Shown piece after piece: positions 36,701 through 45,163 of a stretch of DNA of 53,361 bases. A program made the position numbers and the translations under genes. The stretch spans positions 1-53,361 of the forward strand of contig JAUWZR010000002.1 in assembly GCA_030615235.1 (NCBI GenBank). The letters are read 5' to 3'. The first letter of the stretch is position 1; every line of letters begins with the position of its first letter. The notes beneath the pieces are model-generated. The model saw nothing but the letters and a program-made list of their open reading frames with translations, ran no database searches and had not been told where the DNA came from. The DNA is from Promethearchaeota archaeon (GTDB taxonomy: Archaea > Asgardarchaeota > Lokiarchaeia > Sigyniarchaeales > SOKP01).

Positions 36701-37226
36701 TTTGGTCAAAAAAACAATAGATATTTCGCTTATTGAGTCAGAAAGCATATCTTTTAGGAGGGAAAGAGAGGATATTGGGAAACTTATTAATAAATGCGTG
36801 AATGATTTGATATATTTAGCTGATAAAAGAGAACTGTCATTAGAACTTAATGTTCAAGAGAACATATTTATTCAAATTGATAAAAATAAAATTACAGAAG
36901 TAATAAAAAATATCCTATCCAACGCAATAAAAAACACTCCTCAAAAAGGAATTATTTCCATAAGCTTAAAGAGAATGAAGAAACATTTAGAGATCTCAAT
37001 AAAAGATACAGGTGTAGGATTTACTGAAATTGAATTACAAAGAATTTTTCAAAAATTTGGAAAAATTGAAAGATACGGCAAAGATTTCGATGTTGATATA
37101 GATGGTCCAGGACTTGGATTATATCTAGCAAAACAATTTATTGAAATGCATGGAGGAAATATTTGGGCAGAATCCAAAGGATTAAATAAGGGAGCAACTT
37201 TTACGATTGAATTACCAATTAATTAA
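33759..37226 (+). CDS. Multi-PAS/GAF histidine kinase, C-terminal part (continues the split gene)
   Basis: The 1155-residue product has PAS domains at about 5-115, 125-240, 250-365 and 375-495, a GAF domain (about 505-650), two more PAS domains (about 660-770 and 785-905), a HisKA domain with phospho-His937 in RASHEFKTPLTS, and a HATPase (about 1030-1153) with NILSNAIKN, DTGVGFTE, GPGLGLYLAKQF and GATFTIELP. It is a cytoplasmic hybrid-less kinase with many sensors. The frame joins smoothly to the preceding 509-residue part after a one-base correction. A partner receiver should follow, but only a 16-codon remnant is present at 37234. The kinase core is of the classical HxxKTPL type, unlike the HD[IV]N kinases elsewhere in the window. 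Confidence 0.88.
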   Translation: MKIKESEERLSAFINSAPDSIFIWDSELNLVDCNKNGFNMISMGQNREDLIGQNILEIAPDVKEKGRYDKYMEVLKTGKPFYIDGVVPHPKFGDIIISIRTFKVGEMFGMITTDITKRKKAEQELIESEENYRLLTENINDLIVVINTRFQIEYVNEEVVKKIIGNTKKDILGKNILDFVHPDDKVMALNSLLKGIKDKEGIEEMRVANLKGQYIWFEVKGGAFINNKGELKGILIARDITERKQAEQKLRESEERYRTLVETMTDGLAVIDENNYFTYVNISFSKMIGYSYDELLNTHLFNYLDKKNQSIVEEQLIERRKGEAQPYELVWTRKDRQKVYTILAPKPLIDAEGNYIGSFGVITNITERIITGKKIKESEAKYRNLFESSPNMIVLLNLNGKIIDVNPATLTKYGFERKDFIDKDFKELNNYLPGNLPLLAKKFKKLLTKGVLEPIELPFHTKDRNIIWVNLQGSLVKIGGETYIQTVIQDINERKEAELKIKESEEKVKTLNDTFLEFTDDPFKNIQLLVDAAGKLLMSDCAAYNKIIEVNGNKILKTIAIWQEPPNYEREDNPIGHICTDIINMNREDVTIIKDLDMTKYVKTDPNVQKYRLKQYCGIAVKLNNEPVASFCVIYKENREISEVDKDIIRILAQSASIEEQRLYSYQKIKDSEIKFKLIFESIPDLFFLIHKDTTILDFRGREEDLYVPSEKLINHKLRDLVPKDIGDLHYIATKKTLLTKQPQIIEYGLSIRDVYRHFEARHLYFSEDQVAVFVREITASKKAEQELIESEEKYRQLFENSPEIILLANPDGVVLEYNSAAEKAFGFRKDEVIGRYYYEFGVFDSDQISIIEKRYKETLRVKQKKFEEFKVKRKDGSSFWILYQSTIVKLGNKPYILTLAQDISEIKKAEKLIEEELIKLKKLDDIKNELITRASHEFKTPLTSILASAELFLNLFKGVYTEEMKQLIEIIYEGGKRLENLVKKTIDISLIESESISFRREREDIGKLINKCVNDLIYLADKRELSLELNVQENIFIQIDKNKITEVIKNILSNAIKNTPQKGIISISLKRMKKHLEISIKDTGVGFTEIELQRIFQKFGKIERYGKDFDVDIDGPGLGLYLAKQFIEMHGGNIWAESKGLNKGATFTIELPIN

Positions 37227-37233
37227 ATAAGAG

Positions 37234-37284
37234 GTGGAAGCATTAATTATTGACGATATTCATAAATTTACAGATAATTATTAG
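37234..37284 (+). pseudogene. Remnant of a receiver-domain gene (16 codons)
   Basis: Eight bases after the kinase stop, GTG starts MEALIIDDIHKFTDNY then TAG. This is the first strand and acidic pair of a CheY-like receiver, with AGAGGTG as ribosome site. The rest of the domain is absent in all frames, so it appears to be the stump of a deleted response regulator. Confidence 0.55.
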
Positions 37285-37321
37285 TTAGAAAAATAACTTT
37301 AATTTCAAAAGTAATTTCTTA

Positions 37322-39520
37322 TCACTCTTCCGGGATTATAACAATAAAATTACTACCTTTAGTATAATCTCCAAAAACCTTATCTTCCACCCAAATTTGT
37401 CCATTATAACCCGTTATAATCTTTTTTACAAGAGATAACCCTAAACCCATACCTTTAGATTGCTTTTCTTTTTTATATCCTTTTTGAAAGATCAATTTCT
37501 TCCTATCATCGGAGATTCCTATTCCATTATCTAAGAATTCTAGTTTAAGGAATTTAATTCCATCTTTTTGTAATTTAGAAATTTTAATTAAAATTTCAAT
37601 TATCGGATTATCATTGTATGTTGTAGCATTAATTAGGATATTTTCAAATACATCAAGCAGAAGTTCATTTGCGTTAATATTGTATGTTTTGAAAGGAGAA
37701 TCGATTTGAAAGTTTATTTTCCTTTCTTGGATTCCTTTTTGGGTAAATTTAATTGCTTCTTGCAGAAATGAGAAAACCTCTATTGGTTGAAAAGGTATTT
37801 GAGTATATTCAATTTGAGATAATCTTCTTACATTTAAGACTAATCTATTTCCTCTATTAACTTGACTATTGACTAGATTCCATATCTCATATAACTCGTT
37901 TAATTTTTTAGGATCATTAATATAAATAAAACTAAGTTCTCCCGCAGATTTTATCGTTTGAAGGATATTACTAATATCATGAGTTAATAGATCTTTATAG
38001 AAATTAACTTGATCATAAGCTTTATGGTATAATTCCTTAGATTCTTTTAATTTTTTTGTTCTTAATTCAATTCTTTGTTCCAATTCTTTATTCAAATTTA
38101 TTAAATTTTGTTCTGAATCTTTTAATTTTTTTTCTATTTCTCTGCGTTTGAGAGCATTTCCAATAATTTCGGAAGATAAATGAAGTAAAAAAAAATCCTC
38201 TTCGTCCGATTCTCCAGTTTCTCTAACATTATCGAAGCCTATAAAGCCAGAAAGTATATTTCCGATAAATAAGGGTAAAACTAAAAGTGATTTGATATTT
38301 TGTTGCTGTAACAAGTCCTTTTCCATGGCTGCCTCTTCTGGCATCATCGAAACATCCGGAATGTGAATTACTTCTTCATTATTAAGCTTAATCATCCACC
38401 AAGGAAACATATCTTGGGATAATCCTTGAAGATTTTCCTTTTCTGCTATAACTCCTTTAGCACACCATTCATGTGTATTATCCATTGTTTTTGCAATGTT
38501 ATTAAATATAAAAAGATAACTTCTGCTCGCATTACTCAATTTTCCCATAAATTCAAGTGAATTATTAATCGCCTCATCATAATTTAAAGGATTAATAAAA
38601 AGTGATGATATCTTGGAAATAACCCTTTCCAATTCTAATTTTCGGTTAATTTTATTTTCTGCTTCTTTTCGTTTTGTGACATCTCTAATAAGGCCATAAA
38701 AGCCAATTTCTATTCCCTCAGTATTTTGTTTTTTAGATAAGGAACTTTCTACATATATTTTTTCTCTATTCTTCTTAATTAATTCAAATTCGAAGGCTTT
38801 TCCATCAATTTCATCAATATCAATAAATTCTTCTAATTTTTTATTTTCCAATTTCATAAAGCTTCTATAATGTTTTCCCACTAATTCTTCAGGAGAATAT
38901 CCTAAAATATCGCACAATGAGTCATTAAAAAAGACTAAATTTCCTTCTAAATCAACCTCAAAATATCCTTCTTTTATACTTTCTAGAATATCTCTATATT
39001 TTTTCTCACTTTCTTTAAGAACTCTTCCTCCTTTTTGTAATATTTCAACTACATCTTTTTTTTGTGATAATACCCAAAGACGTATTTCTGGTATCTTTAC
39101 CATTAAATTATCAAGTTGTGACTTAGTATTGAGTAATTCTTTTTGTAATTTCTTCTTATCATGAATAATTGTTGATATATTTACTATAATATCCAATTTT
39201 CCTATTTTATAAGGAAATCCAAAACCCTCTACAGGAATATGAGCGTTTTTCTTAGTTTTAAAATAATATTCAGTGTGCTCAGATTTATTTAAAATGAGCT
39301 TCAAGAATTTTGGCAATATAAAATCTTTATTTTCATAATTCAGTATGTCTTTTATTTGTAATTTTAAAATATCTTCCTTACTCTTATATCCTAAAACCTT
39401 AATAAGATTTTCATTCATATTAGTAATATTCCCTCTTTTATCATGAATAAGAATTAAATCAGGGGAATATTCAAATATTGAATCTATTAAATTCTCAGAT
39501 CTGGTGTTGTTGATACTCAT
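37322..39520 (-). CDS. PAS-PAS-GAF histidine kinase
   Basis: The 732-residue kinase has PAS domains at about 10-125 and 170-285, a GAF domain at about 295-455, a coiled coil (about 455-505), a dimerisation/H box THDISNILQ with phospho-His514, and a HATPase (about 610-732) with NILINATTYN, DNGIGISD and GMGLGLSLVKK. It is a paralogue of the kinases at 4136 and 52383 (same H-box style and IWVED-KGSNF ending). There are no membrane helices. It is convergent with the multi-PAS kinase and 176 bp upstream, in the same direction, lies the end of the seven-helix protein gene. No receiver partner is adjacent. Confidence 0.9.
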   Translation of the reverse strand: MSINNTRSENLIDSIFEYSPDLILIHDKRGNITNMNENLIKVLGYKSKEDILKLQIKDILNYENKDFILPKFLKLILNKSEHTEYYFKTKKNAHIPVEGFGFPYKIGKLDIIVNISTIIHDKKKLQKELLNTKSQLDNLMVKIPEIRLWVLSQKKDVVEILQKGGRVLKESEKKYRDILESIKEGYFEVDLEGNLVFFNDSLCDILGYSPEELVGKHYRSFMKLENKKLEEFIDIDEIDGKAFEFELIKKNREKIYVESSLSKKQNTEGIEIGFYGLIRDVTKRKEAENKINRKLELERVISKISSLFINPLNYDEAINNSLEFMGKLSNASRSYLFIFNNIAKTMDNTHEWCAKGVIAEKENLQGLSQDMFPWWMIKLNNEEVIHIPDVSMMPEEAAMEKDLLQQQNIKSLLVLPLFIGNILSGFIGFDNVRETGESDEEDFFLLHLSSEIIGNALKRREIEKKLKDSEQNLINLNKELEQRIELRTKKLKESKELYHKAYDQVNFYKDLLTHDISNILQTIKSAGELSFIYINDPKKLNELYEIWNLVNSQVNRGNRLVLNVRRLSQIEYTQIPFQPIEVFSFLQEAIKFTQKGIQERKINFQIDSPFKTYNINANELLLDVFENILINATTYNDNPIIEILIKISKLQKDGIKFLKLEFLDNGIGISDDRKKLIFQKGYKKEKQSKGMGLGLSLVKKIITGYNGQIWVEDKVFGDYTKGSNFIVIIPEE

Positions 39521-39696
39521 GGATTACTTATTTTTTTTTATTTTATTATTCTAAAAAAATAATCATAAATTTAATAAAATTAGAAATATAAAAACATATT
39601 TTTATATGTTGACTGCATGAGTAATAAAATTCAATAATTTAAATTTTAAAAATTAATAAAATCAAAATTTGTTTGATTCTATAGGAGATTGTATTT

Positions 39697-40437
39697 CTAT
39701 TTTACATCTAATTTAAGATAACCATAATAAGTACTGATAATGCCTATTAACACTAATACCCATGATAAAAAATAAAAAATTGTAAAACCAAAATCCCCCA
39801 AGAAAATGTAAATACGATCTATTAAGAAGCATAATAATACTGAAATATAAGATATAGACATTATTGATAAAGATAAAAAAGATTTTCTAAAGCCGGGATG
39901 ATCGGTAGATTTATAAGCTTTTATAGCGCTCAACAAAAATGGTAAATAGACCATAGTCATTAAGACAAATACAAAAAAGAAAGTAAGTAGGTCGAATAAC
40001 AGATTTCCTTTCTGATAAATAAATAATGCAAAAATTAGATTAAATATTGTAAATCCAAAAGTAATATATTTATTAATTTGTTTGTTTTCTTTTTCAAAGA
40101 TTTTTCGTTTAAATGAAAAGGAAAAAAAAATCGCAACTATTATGAAAACATATGGGATTCTGAAATCCGCTATCCTTAATAAAATCCAAGATTGTGGTGT
40201 ATTAGGATCAGGAACATTATTATCCATGATATAGCCAATATTCGAAAAGGCGTTTAAAACTTTAGATACCCAAGAAAAAAAAATAGCAGCACCATAACTT
40301 AGAAGAATTAAAAATAATAATAAAGAGAGTTTATTTCGTACTTTAATATGGTTGTTCAGACTTAAACCTACTAAGGGTATAAAGATTAGTATTATAATAC
40401 CTTCATATATCGTACCAACAAAATAATAGTCAACCAT
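39697..40437 (-). CDS. Seven-helix membrane protein, unknown
   Basis: The 246-residue protein is almost entirely hydrophobic, with about seven predicted helices (roughly 8-28, 36-58, 92-108, 123-142, 147-172, 185-206 and 213-240) and short loops. The C-terminal end (YYGYLKLDVK) is polar. This resembles seven-helix sensor-like domains found beside PAS kinases in Asgard genomes (inference). There is no retinal-binding lysine motif I can confirm. Transcription runs toward the PAS-PAS-GAF kinase gene on the same strand, so a joint transcript is possible. Confidence 0.6.
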   Translation of the reverse strand: MVDYYFVGTIYEGIIILIFIPLVGLSLNNHIKVRNKLSLLLFLILLSYGAAIFFSWVSKVLNAFSNIGYIMDNNVPDPNTPQSWILLRIADFRIPYVFIIVAIFFSFSFKRKIFEKENKQINKYITFGFTIFNLIFALFIYQKGNLLFDLLTFFFVFVLMTMVYLPFLLSAIKAYKSTDHPGFRKSFLSLSIMSISYISVLLCFLIDRIYIFLGDFGFTIFYFLSWVLVLIGIISTYYGYLKLDVK

Positions 40438-40584
40438 ACATAAACAAAACAGAACTTCTTCTATTTATTATTTTCCAAAAATCAATTTAAATATTACACA
40501 GTTAAGGAATCCACTGGTAATATTGATATTTAAAATATTCCTCCAAGATATGTTCAAAAACTAAGAAAGAAAAAACTGTCAATC

Positions 40585-41085
40585 TTAAGAAAAATACGAT
40601 TGGCTCTCTCTATCGAAACCACTTACATACTCTATTGGCATCCCATCTGGTCTTCGTTCAGGGGGTACAAAGACAATTTTCAAATTGGGTATAAATACAC
40701 CGATTCCATTTCTTGCGAGAATCAATGCTGGATGCTTCTTGTCTTTGAAGATTTCTTCAGTAATATTGAGAGCAATCGTTCTGCACTGATGCTCGTCAAT
40801 AACTCCTAACGAATGAATGTATTCATGTAATAAAATGTGATAAGTATAAGCCCAAATTATTTCATACGGTTGAGATTCTAATATGATTTTTAACGGAGAT
40901 GTGTTCATGACAATTTCTGTACCGGGATGAAAATGCATTCCACCTATGAAACCGCCCCGAAACATGCCCATTTCGGCCAACCCTAAGCTTAAACCAGCCC
41001 GGTGACGACCAATTATCTTTTTCACGTCTTTTTTAACATTTTCGAAAATTTCGGGCATGTGTTGTTTTAAATCTTGTAGGTTCAT
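40585..41085 (-). CDS. Small HExxH metalloprotease-like protein
   Basis: The 166-residue protein has a clear zinc-protease motif, LLHEYIHSLGVIDEH (His87, Glu88, His91), in a helix following YTYHI. The N-terminal part includes MHFHPGTEIVMN. A third zinc ligand may be His99 in DEHQC. Length is short for a peptidase and there is no signal peptide, so it is likely cytoplasmic. The family is not named. It is 66 bp downstream of the HTH gene of the heat-shock operon on the same strand and may be transcribed with it. Confidence 0.65.
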   Translation of the reverse strand: MNLQDLKQHMPEIFENVKKDVKKIIGRHRAGLSLGLAEMGMFRGGFIGGMHFHPGTEIVMNTSPLKIILESQPYEIIWAYTYHILLHEYIHSLGVIDEHQCRTIALNITEEIFKDKKHPALILARNGIGVFIPNLKIVFVPPERRPDGMPIEYVSGFDRESQSYFS

Positions 41086-41151
41086 TGAGCACCTAGTAAT
41101 AATACTATTTTTTAGAATTGAATAAAAACATATAACGTAGTGAATGCGGCT

Positions 41152-41964
41152 TTAAAAATCAAAAAACCAATCCTCATCGCCTTCTTGAAGAAAATTCATT
41201 AATCGCGATAAATCATGTAATAGAGGTTTAATTTTAAAAAATCTCTCATTTCTCTCATCCCGATCCATATTTGAGAAAAACATATCATCCATTAACTCAT
41301 TAATTCTAATCCTTTTAAAATATCTTCCTGGATTAAAAAACATTGTAAAAAAGATTTCTTTACTAAGATTGAGATTTTTAACTATATTCCTCTCTTCTAC
41401 ACCACTTTCCTTCAAGATTTTTTCTAATTTTTTTTTATATTGATTATTCATTATATCTTTTAATTCTAATATAAGACATTCCTTTTGATTTAATAAGTTC
41501 CCTCGGTTCTTTTCTATTTTTATCATTTTTCTCTCAATATTTCTAATTTCATCACCAAGAAATCTGATTTTTTGGTCAGGAGATTTTATTTCTGAATAAT
41601 TTACTGAACAATTCAAATCTTTAAACTCAAATGAGTTATTTTTATTAGTTATATTAGTTGCAGTATATTTTATGGCATAATAATCAGGAGTAATATCAAT
41701 TTTCACAGAAAGACTACTTTTAATACGAAATTTACCGCCTCTTTTTTCTTCAGGATCTATATCTTCAATAATATTATTATCAATCAATAAATTTAATTGA
41801 CTATGTATTGCTTGTCGAGATATTCCTAAGGATTTAGCTAAATCTGGAGCGGAATGTGGAACCTTAGCTAACTTAGATAATATCAATCTCCTAGTGGGAT
41901 TTCCTAAAAGCTCTAATAATGAATCCAAACCAATAAATCGTGTTTTTCTGATATATTCTCCCAT
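41152..41964 (-). CDS. ArsR-type HTH regulator, HSR1-like
   Basis: The 270-residue protein has an N-terminal winged helix (about 14-95) of ArsR type: LLGNPTRRLILSKLA, APDLAKSLGISRQAIHSQLNLL and a wing in DPEEKRGGKFRIKS. A longer charged, helical C-terminal domain with a coiled coil (about 150-190) follows. It is the last gene of hsp20-cdc48-HTH, the same order as the Archaeoglobus fulgidus operon whose third gene encodes the heat-shock regulator HSR1. By that parallel it probably represses the operon from the palindrome at 44973-44987. It begins 26 nt after the cdc48 stop. Confidence 0.82.
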   Translation of the reverse strand: MGEYIRKTRFIGLDSLLELLGNPTRRLILSKLAKVPHSAPDLAKSLGISRQAIHSQLNLLIDNNIIEDIDPEEKRGGKFRIKSSLSVKIDITPDYYAIKYTATNITNKNNSFEFKDLNCSVNYSEIKSPDQKIRFLGDEIRNIERKMIKIEKNRGNLLNQKECLILELKDIMNNQYKKKLEKILKESGVEERNIVKNLNLSKEIFFTMFFNPGRYFKRIRINELMDDMFFSNMDRDERNERFFKIKPLLHDLSRLMNFLQEGDEDWFFDF

Positions 41965-41990
41965 TGATTTTACAACCTCACATTCTTTAT

Positions 41991-44306
41991 TTACCTATAC
42001 ATATCTTCAGATTCTTTTGAATATTGATCGTGAACTTTTTTAGCTCTATCGGCACCTCTTATGATTTTATCAATTGCCTCGTCAAAATCTGATTGTTTTA
42101 TTTCAATTTTGCTTACGAGTTTGGATTGAGCGCTCTTAATTTTTTCTTCTACATCTTGAATAGCTGCCTTATCATCTTTTTCCGATTGTAACTGCTCCAG
42201 ATGATCCATGAGCTCTTGTAACTCTACTTTCTTCTTATTAAAGGTAGGGATTGCCTTTCGAATTGTTAATAAAGTAGCTTCTTCAGCAATTGCTTGGATA
42301 TCGGCCCCTGTATAATCTTCTAAAGCTTCAGCAAGCTTATCAAAATTCACATCCTCTGCCAAAGGTTTATTCTTGAGATGTATCTTGAATATTTCCTTTC
42401 GTGTTTCGAAATCAGGTATAAAAATCTCGATGTGCCTACCAAACCTACCAGATCGAAGTAAAGCAGGGTCTAACATATCCGGTCTGTTAGTAGCTGCAAG
42501 TAAAATTACACCTTTTAAATCCTCTAAACCGTCCATTTCGGTTAATAATTGAGAAATCACTTGATCAGTTACCTCGGAGCTTGCAGATCTACCCCTCATT
42601 CCTGCGATCGCGTCAATTTCATCAAAGAATATGATACAAGGAGCCGCAGCTCTTGCTTTCCTAAAGGTTTCTCTTACAGCTTTTTCGCTCTCTCCAACCC
42701 ATTTGGAGAGAAATTCTGGTCCCTTCACTGAGATAAAGTTAATTTCACTTTCATGGGCTAGCGCTCTAGCTAATAGAGTTTTACCACTTCCAGGGGGTCC
42801 ATATAGTAAAATTCCACTTGGAGGTTTTGAAGATAAATGATTATACAATTCAGGATACTTTAAAGGCCACTCGATAATTTCTCTTAATTGTAATTTAGCA
42901 TCTTCCAACCCACCTACATCTTCCCATGTTTCCGTAGGTTGAGAAATTACTACTTCCCTTAATGCTGAAGGTTCAATATTATTTAACGCAGAAGTAAAAT
43001 TTTCCATTTTAATTCTTAAAGCATTTAAAATTTCAAAGGGAATCGGTTTATCTAAATCGATCTTTGGAAGCATTTCTCTAATGGCTAACATCGCTGCTTC
43101 TTTAGCCAATGCTTCAACATCAGCACCAACAAAACCGTGAGTTTTCTCTGCTAATGTTCTTAAATCAACATCCTCAAATAAAGGCATACCCCGAGTATGA
43201 ATTTGCAAGATTTCGAGACGTCCATCTGTATCTGGGACCCCTATTTCGATTTCTTTGTCAAATCTACCAGGTCTTCTCAATGCGATATCTATATCATTAA
43301 CTCGATTCGTAGCTCCTATAACGATAATTTCTCCTCTCCCTTCTAATCCATCGAGTAAAGATAATAACTGAGCTACGACCCTTCTTTCTACTTCTCCAGT
43401 CACTTCACCTCTTTTTGGAGCAATTGAATCTAATTCGTCAATAAAGATGATTGAAGGCATGTTTTTTTTAGCGTCATCGAAAATATCTCTTAAATTTTGT
43501 TCGCTTTGTCCGTAAAATTTACTCATAATTTCAGGACCGCTAATAGTTATAAAGTGGGCATCTGTTTCAAATGCAACTGCTCTAGCTAATAGAGTTTTCC
43601 CCGTTCCAGGAGGACCATGTAATAAAACACCTTTAGGGGGATCAATTCCTATTGTTTTGAATAATTCTGGATGTCTTATTGGCAATTCGATCATTTCACG
43701 AATTCTCTGAATTTCATCTGCTAATCCTCCTATATCTTCGTAACTTACCCTTGATTTTTCTCTTTCTATAATTTCTTTATGGGTTTTTTCACTTAATTTA
43801 ATCTCCGTACCAGAATGAATTCTTACTGCAGCAGTTTTTGGTAAAAAATCAATAACTACAAAGTCATATTTCTTATTGTACGAATAAAAGCTTAATATAT
43901 CGTCCTTAGTAAGCACTCTATTCTCTAAAAGGGAGTTTAGTCGCCTCGGGCTAATTACAACCGATTCTGTTAATCCTGCGAATATCACCTTTTCCGCTAA
44001 AGCAACTTTAATTTTGCGAATCTCAACAGAATCATCCACTGTAGTATCGATATTTCTTCGTAGAAATGGATCTAGCCGAATTATGCCAGTCCCAGTATCT
44101 TCAGGTTTACTTGGAAATAATAATGCAGCAGTTTTTAATTTTGAAATAGGGTTAGATATCTCTATTGCATCACCATTTTTTAGTTTCAACTTTTTTACGA
44201 ATTCAACGTCAATCCTAATTCTGCCTAGTCCAGAATCGTCTTTGAAAGCGTCTTTCACTCTAAGCCTATTATCTTTTCCTTCTACACCACTTGAAATTTC
44301 ACTCAC
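41991..44306 (-). CDS. cdc48: Cdc48/VAT AAA+ ATPase
   Basis: The 771-residue protein has the N domain (about 10-185; double-psi barrel with GLGRIRIDVEF) and two AAA modules. D1 has Walker A GPPGTGKT at 231-238, Walker B IIFIDELDSIAPKR and the arginine-finger region RRPGRFDKE. D2 has GPPGSGKT, IIFFDEIDAIAGMRG and RSGRFGRH. It unfolds substrate proteins, often for the proteasome. The C-terminal tail has an extra coiled-coil insertion (about 695-735). The start is GTG at 44306, 13 nt after the hsp20 stop. Its position in an hsp20-cdc48-HTH operon points to a role in heat-shock proteostasis. Confidence 0.95.
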   Translation of the reverse strand: MSEISSGVEGKDNRLRVKDAFKDDSGLGRIRIDVEFVKKLKLKNGDAIEISNPISKLKTAALLFPSKPEDTGTGIIRLDPFLRRNIDTTVDDSVEIRKIKVALAEKVIFAGLTESVVISPRRLNSLLENRVLTKDDILSFYSYNKKYDFVVIDFLPKTAAVRIHSGTEIKLSEKTHKEIIEREKSRVSYEDIGGLADEIQRIREMIELPIRHPELFKTIGIDPPKGVLLHGPPGTGKTLLARAVAFETDAHFITISGPEIMSKFYGQSEQNLRDIFDDAKKNMPSIIFIDELDSIAPKRGEVTGEVERRVVAQLLSLLDGLEGRGEIIVIGATNRVNDIDIALRRPGRFDKEIEIGVPDTDGRLEILQIHTRGMPLFEDVDLRTLAEKTHGFVGADVEALAKEAAMLAIREMLPKIDLDKPIPFEILNALRIKMENFTSALNNIEPSALREVVISQPTETWEDVGGLEDAKLQLREIIEWPLKYPELYNHLSSKPPSGILLYGPPGSGKTLLARALAHESEINFISVKGPEFLSKWVGESEKAVRETFRKARAAAPCIIFFDEIDAIAGMRGRSASSEVTDQVISQLLTEMDGLEDLKGVILLAATNRPDMLDPALLRSGRFGRHIEIFIPDFETRKEIFKIHLKNKPLAEDVNFDKLAEALEDYTGADIQAIAEEATLLTIRKAIPTFNKKKVELQELMDHLEQLQSEKDDKAAIQDVEEKIKSAQSKLVSKIEIKQSDFDEAIDKIIRGADRAKKVHDQYSKESEDMYR

Positions 44307-44319
44307 TATGTAATCACAC

Positions 44320-44943
44320 TCAAATTTTCTTCCTTAGCATTATAATCGTTATTATTCCGTTATTAACTTCTAAAATGTGATCGTCCATTGTTGACTCAAA
44401 AGGTAATATTATCTCTCTTTCAATATTAATAAAATTGATTTCGATTGATACTCTAAGAGTTCTCCCATCCTCACTTAAACTTAGTAAAATATGCCCTTTT
44501 TCAATTCCTGGTGCTTCGATAATAATTTCAGCAGAATCTTCATGAAAATTTATCTCAAAATAAGTATCTTTTGTTAAGGAATTAATTTTTTCATAATTAG
44601 GTTGTAAGGAAAGCTTACTAGCATCAATAATTTGCCTATCTCTTGAAGGATTTAACCGTCTAATTTGTGGATGCTTAGATAAGTTAAATGTCTTAAAATA
44701 TTCCTGAAGCTTTTTTTTATCAAAATTACCTTCAACCTTTATTTCTGGTTTATCCATTCCAGATTCGAAATGGTATGTTACTTTAAAACCTTTAAATTTA
44801 TTATCATTAGGATTCATTTTTGGATCAAAATTCGGTTCTGGTAGAAATAAGAAGTCCACATTAAAAGCTCCTTGGTCCAAATTAAGATATTCCTTGATAC
44901 GCTCTAAAAAATCATTATAATCATCATCATACTCATCTGACAC
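44320..44943 (-). CDS. hsp20: Hsp20/alpha-crystallin-type small heat-shock protein
   Basis: The roughly 207-residue protein has an acidic N-terminal arm (SDEYDDDYNDFLERIKEY), a variable middle, and a C-terminal alpha-crystallin-like domain (about 120-205): FEINFHEDSAEIIIEAPGI, then SEDGRTLRVSIE and EREIILPFES. It is longer at the N terminus than a typical archaeal Hsp20. The start is GTG at 44943, chosen because AAGGTGAT (44949-44956) precedes it; a TTG at 44976 without such a site would add 11 residues and overlap the operator. It is first in the operon with cdc48 and the HTH regulator. Function: ATP-independent holdase handing clients to Cdc48 (inference from families). Confidence 0.8.
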   Translation of the reverse strand: MSDEYDDDYNDFLERIKEYLNLDQGAFNVDFLFLPEPNFDPKMNPNDNKFKGFKVTYHFESGMDKPEIKVEGNFDKKKLQEYFKTFNLSKHPQIRRLNPSRDRQIIDASKLSLQPNYEKINSLTKDTYFEINFHEDSAEIIIEAPGIEKGHILLSLSEDGRTLRVSIEINFINIEREIILPFESTMDDHILEVNNGIITIIMLRKKI

Positions 44944-44972
44944 GAATATCACCTTTTTAGTTTTGTCAATAA

Positions 44973-44987
44973 TCAATTGACAATTGA
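44973..44987. promoter_or_regulatory. Palindromic operator candidate of the heat-shock operon
   Basis: TCAATTG-A-CAATTGA is a perfect 7+1+7 inverted repeat about 30 nt before the hsp20 start. A TATA-like element stands about 25-30 nt further upstream, so the palindrome would cover the transcription start, a classic place for a repressor. Confidence 0.55.
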
Positions 44988-45010
44988 CAATAGTAATATG
45001 TAAAAAAAGC

Positions 45011-45019
45011 TATAAAAAC
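45011..45019 (-). promoter_or_regulatory. Probable TATA box of hsp20-cdc48-HTH
   Basis: On the minus strand GTTTTTATA lies about 70 nt before the hsp20 GTG and about 25-30 nt before the palindrome at 44973-44987. The spacing fits a start near 44988. Confidence 0.45.
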
Positions 45020-45163
45020 TTATTGATTTTTAAAAATAAGCAGTGTACACTTGAAATTTGAATTTCAATCATTTTATTTATTCAATAATAATTTAAAAAT
45101 TAGAAATAAGATTTTGAAATAAACAAATAATAACATGGATTTAGTTTAAGATTGACAAACAAA

